Positions 19,162 through 24,376 of a DNA stretch of 24,376 nucleotides are shown here, piece after piece; within the stretch, counting starts at the first letter, position 1; the number at the start of each line of letters is the position of its first letter. A model generated the notes under the pieces. That model was not told the DNA's origin and did no database searches. It saw nothing but the letters and a program-made list of their open reading frames with translations. The position numbers were made by a program, and so were the translations under genes. Source of the stretch: AC-32 sp035455605 (GTDB lineage Bacteria > Actinomycetota > Thermoleophilia > Gaiellales > Gaiellaceae). The DNA lies in NCBI GenBank assembly GCA_035455605.1, contig DATIER010000154.1, forward strand, positions 1 through 24,376, written 5' to 3'.

Positions 19162-19617
19162 CTACGGCACCCAGAGCGCGCCGAGGTACACGGCCGGGTC
19201 GCCGGGCGTCCAGCGTTGCAGGAAGCGGGCGATCGGCGGATGCAGGACGATCTCGTCCAGCTCGTCGGCGTTGAACAGGCGGTGACCGCGAACGGCCGCG
19301 TCCTGCGAGGTCGCCTTCTCCAGCGAGCGGCCGGTCAGGTCGCCGGCGAAGATGATGTGCACGACGTGCTTGGCGGCGAAGCTGCGGATCGGGGCGATCG
19401 AGTCGACGATCGCGACCGGGCCCTCGACCGGCACCTCGTCCTCGATCCCCACCTCCTCGAGGAGCTCACGATGCAGCGCGTCGACGAGGCTCTCGCCGGA
19501 GTCGACCCCGCCGCCCGGCAGCAGCCAGTGCTCGCGCCCGTTCTTCTCGTGCCGGCAGAGCAGGATGCTCGTCTCCCAGCGCAGGATCGCCGAGACCCGG
19601 ATCCGCGGCTCGCCCAC
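19162..19617 (-). CDS. NUDIX hydrolase
   Basis: A 151-residue NUDIX protein. The full box G-x5-E-x7-REU-x-EE-x-GU is present (from GGVDSGE through RELLEEVGI, about residues 31-53), so it should hydrolyse a nucleoside diphosphate derivative; the substrate is not predictable. The first strand RIRVSAILRWETSILLCRHE and WLLPGGGVDSGE fit ADP-ribose- or 8-oxo-dGTP-type hydrolases. GTG 19617 is chosen because it overlaps the dut stop by one base (TAGTG) and GAGGG lies upstream. It is the last gene of the miaA-to-nudix operon, and next to dut a nucleotide-pool-cleaning role is plausible. Confidence 0.88.
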   Translation of the reverse strand: MGEPRIRVSAILRWETSILLCRHEKNGREHWLLPGGGVDSGESLVDALHRELLEEVGIEDEVPVEGPVAIVDSIAPIRSFAAKHVVHIIFAGDLTGRSLEKATSQDAAVRGHRLFNADELDEIVLHPPIARFLQRWTPGDPAVYLGALWVP

Positions 19618-20051
19618 TACGCCCTCGAGGAGCCGAAGCCGCGCACGCCCCGCTCGCTCTCCGGCAGCTCCTCCACCTCGACCAGCTCGAGCTCCGGCAC
19701 GGGCAGGACGACGAGCTGCGCGATCCGCATGCCGGGCTCGACGACGAACGGCTCGCTCGCGTCCGTGTTCAGCAGCACGACGCGAAGCTCGCCGCGGTAG
19801 CCGCAGTCGACGAGGCCGGGCGAGTTGACGACCGTCAGGCCGTGCCGTGCGGCCAGCCCCGAGCGCGGCTGCACGAAGCCGGCGAAGCCGTCGGGGATCG
19901 CCACCGCCAGGCCGGTGCCGACGGTCGCGCGCTCGCCGGGCGCGAGCTCGAGCCGCTCGCAGGCGCTGAGGTCGAGCCCGGCGTCGCCGGAGTACGCGCG
20001 CTCGGGCAGGACGGCCTCCTCCCGCAGGCGCCGGATCGCCAGCTCGATCAC
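19617..20051 (-). CDS. dut: Deoxyuridine 5'-triphosphate nucleotidohydrolase (dUTPase)
   Basis: A 144-residue trimeric-type dUTPase that converts dUTP to dUMP and PPi, keeping uracil out of DNA and feeding dTMP synthesis. The five motifs are present: DAGLDLSA (1), PRSGLA (2), GLVDCGYRGEL (3), RIAQLVV (4) and RGVRGFGSSR (5, the mobile P-loop-like C-terminus). Length is normal. GTG at 20051 overlaps the hflX stop (GTGA). Confidence 0.95.
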   Translation of the reverse strand: MIELAIRRLREEAVLPERAYSGDAGLDLSACERLELAPGERATVGTGLAVAIPDGFAGFVQPRSGLAARHGLTVVNSPGLVDCGYRGELRVVLLNTDASEPFVVEPGMRIAQLVVLPVPELELVEVEELPESERGVRGFGSSRA

Positions 20052-21349
20052 GCGCTCGACCGCGCCTCGCTCGGCGGGTCGAGGACGAGGTACCGCGCGA
20101 ACCGCCGCAGCTCGCGCCGCGGCAGGCGCGCGCGAAGGTAGACGCCCTCCTCGCGGTCGTGGCGCTCGTCGACGGGCGTCCCGAGGGCATAGAGCTCCGC
20201 CAGCTTCGCGCCCTCGTCGTACGGGATCAGCAGCCGCACGGCCTCGAAGCGCTCGCCGAACCGCCCGGCCACGCGCGCCCGCAGCCCGTCCAGCCCCTCC
20301 CCGGTCCTGGCCGAGACGAGCAGCGCGTCCGGGAAGCGGTTCGCGAGCCGCCGTCGCCGCAGTGGGTCGACGGCGTCGACCTTGTTCAGGACGAGCTCGA
20401 CGGGGAGCTCGCCGGCGCCGATCTCCTTCAGCACGGACTCCACCGCCGCGAGCATCGCGTCCAGCTGGTCGTCGGGTGCGGAGGCGTCGGCCACGTGCAG
20501 GACGAGGTCGGCGACCAGCGTCTCCTCGAGCGTCGCTGCGAAGCCCTCGACCAGCTGGTGCGGCAGGCGCCGGATGAAGCCGACCGTGTCGGTGACGAGG
20601 TAGCGGCGGCCGTCCACCTCGAAGCCGCGAGTCGTCGGGTCGAGCGTCTCGAACAGCCGGTCGTCGACGGAGACGCCCGCATCGGTGAGCGCGTTCAGCA
20701 GCGTCGACTTGCCGACGTTGGTGTAGCCGGCGAGCGCGATCGTCGGCACCTCGGAGCGGCGCCGGGCCTTGCGGCGCGTCGAGCGCTGCCGCGCCAAGCG
20801 CCGGAGGCGCTCGCGCAGCACGGTGACCCGCCGCCGCGCGAGCCGGCGGTCGGTCTCGAGCTGGCTCTCGCCGGGGCCTCTCGTGCCGACGCCGCCGCCG
20901 AGACGCTCGAGGTGCTGCCAGAGGCCGCGCATCCGCGGCAGGTTGTACTCCAGCTGCGCGAGCTCGACCTGGAGCTTCCCCTCGGCGCTGACGGCGTGCT
21001 GGGCGAAGATGTCGAGGATCAGCTGGGTACGGTCGACCACGCGGGCCTGGAGCGCGTCCTCGAGCGCCTTCTGCTGCACCGGCGAGAGCTCGTCGTCGAC
21101 GATCAGCGACTCCGCGCCCGAGCTCTTGAACGCCTCTTTCAGCTCCTGGAGCTTGCCCTTGCCGACGTACGTGCGCGGGTCGGGGCGCTCGCGGTGCTGC
21201 ACCAGCGCCGCCACGGGCTCGACGCCCGCCGTCCGTGCCAGCTCGCGGAGCTCCTCGAGCTCGTCGTCGGCGCCCTTCGGCGGAGCCGCGAGCACGAACC
21301 CGCGCTCGGGCTCGGCACCCGGCGCAGGATCCGGCTGTCGCGTCGTCAC
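20048..21349 (-). CDS. hflX: GTPase HflX (ribosome-splitting factor)
   Basis: A 433-residue protein. The N-terminal HflX domain contains TYVGKGKLQEL, ELSPVQQKALE, DRTQLILDIFAQHA and the glycine-rich RLGGGVGTRGPGES; then follow a helical linker and a GTPase domain with GYTNVGKST (G1), DTVGFI (G3) and NKVD (G4). HflX binds 50S subunits and splits stalled 70S ribosomes in stress. GTG 21349 overlaps the dapL stop (GTGA) and the homology starts about 20 residues later. The longer frame upstream belongs to another gene's shadow. Confidence 0.93.
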   Translation of the reverse strand: MTTRQPDPAPGAEPERGFVLAAPPKGADDELEELRELARTAGVEPVAALVQHRERPDPRTYVGKGKLQELKEAFKSSGAESLIVDDELSPVQQKALEDALQARVVDRTQLILDIFAQHAVSAEGKLQVELAQLEYNLPRMRGLWQHLERLGGGVGTRGPGESQLETDRRLARRRVTVLRERLRRLARQRSTRRKARRRSEVPTIALAGYTNVGKSTLLNALTDAGVSVDDRLFETLDPTTRGFEVDGRRYLVTDTVGFIRRLPHQLVEGFAATLEETLVADLVLHVADASAPDDQLDAMLAAVESVLKEIGAGELPVELVLNKVDAVDPLRRRRLANRFPDALLVSARTGEGLDGLRARVAGRFGERFEAVRLLIPYDEGAKLAELYALGTPVDERHDREEGVYLRARLPRRELRRFARYLVLDPPSEARSSA

Positions 21350-22524
21350 GCGGGGATTATGCCGCTCCGCAGCGAGGTCTCGATCCGGCGCGCCGCTTCC
21401 TCCAGCCGCTCGTCCGGAACGGTCATGGACAGGCGGACGAAGCCCTCGCCGCTCGGCCCGAACGACGGTCCGGGCGAGACGACGACCGCGGCCTCCTCGA
21501 GCACGAGCTCGGTGAACGAGGCCGACGTGTGGCCTGCGGGAACCGCCACCCAGAAGTACGGCGTCGCCGTCGGCGGCTGCACGTCGAGGCCGATCGCCGC
21601 CAGCGCCTCGGCGAGCAGGTCCCGCCGGCGCTCGTAGACGGCGGACATCTCCCGCGGGAACCCGCGCGCCTGGGTCAGGGCGGCGATCGTCGCACGCTGG
21701 ACGGCCTCGAACATGCCGGAGTCGAGGTTCGTCTTCAGCTGCCGGTAACGCTCGACCACCGCGGCGTTGCCGCACACGAGACCCGCCCGCCAGCCGGTCA
21801 TGTTCCAGCCCTTCGAGAGCGAGAAGATCTCGACACCGACGTCCTTGGCGCCTGGCGTCTCGAGGAAGCTCGGCGCGACGTAGCCGTCGTAGCAGAGCTC
21901 CGAGTAGGCGTTGTCGTGGACGACCACGAGGTCGTTCGCGCGGGCGAGCTCGACGGCCCGCTCGAAGTAGCCGTCGTGCGCCACGGCGCCCGTCGGGTTG
22001 TTCGGGTAGTCGAGGAAGAGCAGGTTCGCCCGACGGAGGACGTCCTCGGGGATCGCGTCGAGGTCGGGCAGGAACCCGTGCTCGGGCCGGAGCGGCAGGT
22101 AGTGGATCTCGGCTCCGGCGAAGAGCGGCCCGGACGTGTAGGGCGGGTAGCCGGGGTCCGGCGACAGACAGACGTCGCCGGGGTCGAGGAGCGCCAGCGC
22201 GATGTGCCCGACCGCCTCCTTGCCGCCGAGCGCCGGGACGATCTCCGAGCGCGGGTCGAGCTCGACGCCGAAGCGCTCCCGGTAGAAGTCGGCCGCCGCC
22301 GCGCGGAACGCGTCCGAGCCGTGGTTGGTCGGGTACCGGTGCGTCGCCGGATCGCGCGCGCCCGCTGCGAGCGCCTCGACCACCGGCTCCGGCGTCGGCA
22401 GGTCCGGGTCGCCGATGCCGAGGCTGATCACGTCCACGCCCGCCGCCCGCTTCTCCGCAAGCTTGCGCTCGAGCTCCGCGAACAGGTACGGCGGCACCGC
22501 GTCGAGCCGCTTGGCGAACCTCAC
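21346..22524 (-). CDS. dapL: LL-diaminopimelate aminotransferase (DapL-type)
   Basis: A 392-residue PLP-dependent class-I aminotransferase. It shows PPYLFAELERK, SLGIGDPDLPTP, the DYPNNPTGA motif, the YSELCYDGY segment and SLSKGWNMTGWRAG with the PLP-binding lysine. These details match DapL-like enzymes that convert tetrahydrodipicolinate directly to LL-diaminopimelate. The adjacent, overlapping dapF supports the assignment, although alanine- or aspartate-type aminotransferases of the same subfamily look alike. GTG 22524 overlaps the dapF stop (GTGA). Confidence 0.8.
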   Translation of the reverse strand: MRFAKRLDAVPPYLFAELERKLAEKRAAGVDVISLGIGDPDLPTPEPVVEALAAGARDPATHRYPTNHGSDAFRAAAADFYRERFGVELDPRSEIVPALGGKEAVGHIALALLDPGDVCLSPDPGYPPYTSGPLFAGAEIHYLPLRPEHGFLPDLDAIPEDVLRRANLLFLDYPNNPTGAVAHDGYFERAVELARANDLVVVHDNAYSELCYDGYVAPSFLETPGAKDVGVEIFSLSKGWNMTGWRAGLVCGNAAVVERYRQLKTNLDSGMFEAVQRATIAALTQARGFPREMSAVYERRRDLLAEALAAIGLDVQPPTATPYFWVAVPAGHTSASFTELVLEEAAVVVSPGPSFGPSGEGFVRLSMTVPDERLEEAARRIETSLRSGIIPA

Positions 22525-23300
22525 AGGGAGAACTCCTCGGCGAGCTCGACGGTGCAGATCTCCTCCGCCGGGCCGGTCAGCGTCGCCTCGCCGTCGTGCA
22601 GCTCGACGCGCAGGTCGCCGCCGGCCAGGTGCACGGTGACCGGGCTCTCGCACCAGTCGTTCGCGACGGCCGCGGCGCTCGCGGCGACGGCGCTGGTGCC
22701 GGAGGAGAGCGTCTCGCCCGCACCCCGCTCCCAGACGCCGACGGTGATGTCGTTGCCGCCGTCGACGCGCACGAGCTGGACGTTCGTCCGCTCCGGGAAG
22801 CGCTCGTGGTGCTCGACGAGCGGGCCGAGCCGCAGCAGCTCGGCGCGATCGGGGAGCCGCCGGATGACGGCGTGTGGGTTGCCGACCGACACCGGAGTCA
22901 GCTCGACCGCCTCGCCGTCGACGTGGATCGTCTCCGGCGCGCCGACCTCGACGCGGCCCATCGCCTGCTCGACGTCGCGCTCGCCGCGCAGGCGCGCCAC
23001 GACCATGCGTGGCCCGACCAGGATCCGAACCTCGTGCGCGCCCGCGCGGCGGGCCAGCCAGCGGGCGGCGATGCGCGTACCGTTGCCGGAGAGCTCGGCG
23101 ACGGAGCCGTCGGGGTTCCAGATCACGACCTCGGCGCTGTCGCCGTCCGCGGAGACGACCTCGAGGATCCCGTCGGAGCCGACCCCGAAGTGGTAGTCGC
23201 AGATGCGCTTGACCCGTTCCGGCGTCAGCGGAACGGGCAGCTCCGACTGCTCGACGAGCAGGTAGTCGTTGCCGAGGCCGTGCCACTTCGAGAGCTTCAT
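22521..23300 (-). CDS. dapF: Diaminopimelate epimerase homologue with both catalytic Cys replaced by Ser
   Basis: A 259-residue protein of the DapF fold (two pseudo-symmetric halves). It has WHGLGNDY, FGVGSDG, NPDGSVAELSGNGTR and ERGAGETLSSGTSA. In characterised DapF enzymes the two bases that remove and add the alpha proton are cysteines in xCGNGxR and ACGTG; here these are Ser71 (ELSGNG) and Ser200 (LSSGTS). I read both serine codons (TCC) directly on the minus strand at 23090-23088 and 22703-22701. Substrate-binding residues (Asn11, Asn74-type GNG, Asn141, Glu191-Arg192) seem kept. Activity as an epimerase is thus uncertain. ATG 23300 overlaps the miaA stop (ATGA). Confidence 0.88.
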   Translation of the reverse strand: MKLSKWHGLGNDYLLVEQSELPVPLTPERVKRICDYHFGVGSDGILEVVSADGDSAEVVIWNPDGSVAELSGNGTRIAARWLARRAGAHEVRILVGPRMVVARLRGERDVEQAMGRVEVGAPETIHVDGEAVELTPVSVGNPHAVIRRLPDRAELLRLGPLVEHHERFPERTNVQLVRVDGGNDITVGVWERGAGETLSSGTSAVAASAAAVANDWCESPVTVHLAGGDLRVELHDGEATLTGPAEEICTVELAEEFSL

Positions 23301-24187
23301 CGGGCCGGCGCCACGCTACCAAGCCGTGCCAGGACCTCCTGGGCGACCTCCTCGGAGGCGCGGTCGGCGTCGAGCAGCGCGATCTCCGGGATCCGCCGCA
23401 TCCACTTGCGCTGGTAGGCGGCGTAGCGGCGCGTGCGCGTCACGAGCGCCTCGATCGCCTGCTCGCGCGGGAGGCCGGCGATGTCCTGCAGGCCGTGGAT
23501 CGTCCTCGCGGTCGGGGAGATCGGCCCCGCGAGCGCCCGCCGCACCTCCGCCTCCACCCCGCGCTCGAACATCTGCCGCGTCCGTCGCTCGATTCGCTCC
23601 GCCAGCACCTCGGACGGCACCTCCAGCCCGACGATGAGCGTCGGGTGGCGCGTCTCGGCGCTCCAGAGCCGGTCCTCGCCCGGCCGCAGGCTCGAGCCGG
23701 CCTCGGCGAGCTCGAGCGCGCGCACGACACGGCGCCGGTCGTTCGGGTGCACGGCCGCCGCGCCCTCCGGGTCGCGCTCGGCGAGCTGCTCGTGCGCATG
23801 TTCCGGCCCGAGCTCGTCGTAGAGCCGCTCGAAGCGCTCGCGCGCGCCGGGCGCCGGCGGCGGCGGCAGCTCGAGCCTCGCCAGCGCCGCGCGGAGGTAG
23901 AGGCCCGTCCCGCCGACGACGACCGGCGTCCGCCCTGCGGCGAGGATCTCGTCCACCGCCACGTGGGCGAGCGACTGGTACTCGGCCACCGAGAACGTCT
24001 CGCCGAGGCCGACGAAGGCCACCAGCCGCGCAGGCCGCTCGGACTGGTTGGTCAGGATCGGCAGCCCGCGGTAGACCTGCATCGCGTCCGCCGAGACCAG
24101 CTCCGCCGGGATGCGCTCGGCGACCGCCTCGGCGACGGCGGTCTTGCCGGAGGCGGTCGGCCCGAAGATCGCGATCACGCGGCGCAC
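23297..24187 (-). CDS. miaA: tRNA dimethylallyltransferase
   Basis: A 296-residue enzyme that transfers a dimethylallyl group to A37 of tRNAs reading UNN codons. The P-loop GPTASGKT (9-16), SADAMQVYRGLPILTNQ (residues 33-49), VVVGGTGLYLRA, HPNDRRRVVRALE and the C-terminal TRRYAAYQRKWMR block are all characteristic. GTG 24187 is the first gene of a six-gene operon; GTG 24178 is a possible alternative. The 55 bp between it and the upstream gene must hold the promoter unless the genes are co-transcribed. Confidence 0.95.
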   Translation of the reverse strand: MRRVIAIFGPTASGKTAVAEAVAERIPAELVSADAMQVYRGLPILTNQSERPARLVAFVGLGETFSVAEYQSLAHVAVDEILAAGRTPVVVGGTGLYLRAALARLELPPPPAPGARERFERLYDELGPEHAHEQLAERDPEGAAAVHPNDRRRVVRALELAEAGSSLRPGEDRLWSAETRHPTLIVGLEVPSEVLAERIERRTRQMFERGVEAEVRRALAGPISPTARTIHGLQDIAGLPREQAIEALVTRTRRYAAYQRKWMRRIPEIALLDADRASEEVAQEVLARLGSVAPAR

Positions 24188-24242
24188 GGCGCGATTGTCG
24201 TGGACGAGGGCGCGCGCCGGGGGCGGACGCCCTCGCCGCCCG

Positions 24243-24376
24243 CTACTTCGGCACCGGGAAAGTCACGACGCTGCGGTTGCCGTCCTTGTCGACGGCCCAG
24301 ACGCCGAACAGGTAGTTGTCCTTCGTGATCCCCTTGACGGTGTAGCTGGTCACGTTCCCGACCGGGATCGTGTGCT
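24243..24376 (-). CDS. C-terminal fragment of a secreted protein with Fn3-like domain
   Basis: Only the last 44 codons are inside the window. The translation ends with VTSYTVKGITKDNY, LFGVWAVDKDGNRS and VVTFPVPK, the pattern of the last strands of a fibronectin type III domain. Such domains end secreted M28-type aminopeptidases in many actinobacteria, but the catalytic part is not visible, so the enzyme identity is a guess. The TAG stop is at 24245-24243. Confidence 0.6.
   Translation of the reverse strand, partial: HTIPVGNVTSYTVKGITKDNYLFGVWAVDKDGNRSVVTFPVPK

Noticed and set aside
1..24376. tRNA, rRNA, insertion sequences, integrases or phage genes
   Set aside because: No cloverleaf, rRNA-like block, transposase or integrase motif was seen on either strand; the region looks like stable chromosome. 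A tRNAscan/Infernal run would be needed to be certain.

Overview
The window is about 24.4 kb of very GC-rich DNA (roughly 70%), densely packed, with many GTG starts and many 4-base stop/start overlaps (ATGA or GTGA). The gene content points to Actinomycetota, most likely a deep class such as Thermoleophilia (Gaiellales or Solirubrobacterales). The clues are a GarA-MerR pair downstream of a CDP-alcohol phosphatidyltransferase, a single-motif RsiG-like anti-sigma factor, MurT/GatD, an LL-diaminopimelate aminotransferase and RpoD-type sigma factors. The class assignment is inference; no rRNA or tRNA gene was seen.

Layout. (1) 1-157 minus: N-terminal end of a HutF-like deiminase. (2) 175-6786 plus: pgsA-like enzyme, a mannose-1-P guanylyltransferase fused to a degenerate phosphomannomutase, RsiG-like c-di-GMP-binding protein, GarA-like FHA protein, MerR regulator, adenine phosphoribosyltransferase, a zinc-motif protein of unknown function, a four-helix membrane protein, a strong hairpin and a 59-residue ORF. 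(3) 6759-10119: a small two-helix membrane protein (minus), a 415-bp regulatory gap with DnaA-box-like sites, a region-1.1-containing primary-type sigma factor (plus), and convergent to it a second RpoD-type sigma factor followed by a CpsB/YwqE-type PHP phosphatase (minus). (4) 10216-11091 plus: a 26-codon leader ORF coupled to a stand-alone class-II glutamine amidotransferase domain. (5) 11088-16723 minus: a protein made only of homing-endonuclease-associated repeats, a double-membrane-domain GGDEF/HD-GYP protein and a secreted subtilase with a pentapeptide-repeat tail. (6) 16909-19028 plus: murT-gatD. (7) 19162-24187 minus, transcribed miaA-dapF-dapL-hflX-dut-nudix, every junction overlapping. 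(8) 24243-24376 minus: the C-terminal end of a secreted protein with an Fn3-like domain.

Themes. Cell envelope: phospholipid headgroup synthesis, GDP-mannose-type sugar nucleotide, DAP synthesis and lipid II amidation. Signalling: c-di-GMP turnover (GGDEF/HD-GYP) plus a c-di-GMP-dependent anti-sigma factor, phospho-switch GarA and two sigma factors.

Most noteworthy: a DapF homologue with both catalytic cysteines replaced by serine, next to dapL; a single-motif RsiG together with two WhiG/FliA-like promoter candidates; a composite ~45-bp element shared by the upstream regions of the c-di-GMP enzyme and the subtilase; a related inverted repeat (TCCCYC-N4-GAGGGA) in several intergenic regions; and an 18-bp operator-like palindrome repeated exactly 100 bp apart between convergent genes. 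All regulatory readings are inferences from sequence pattern only.
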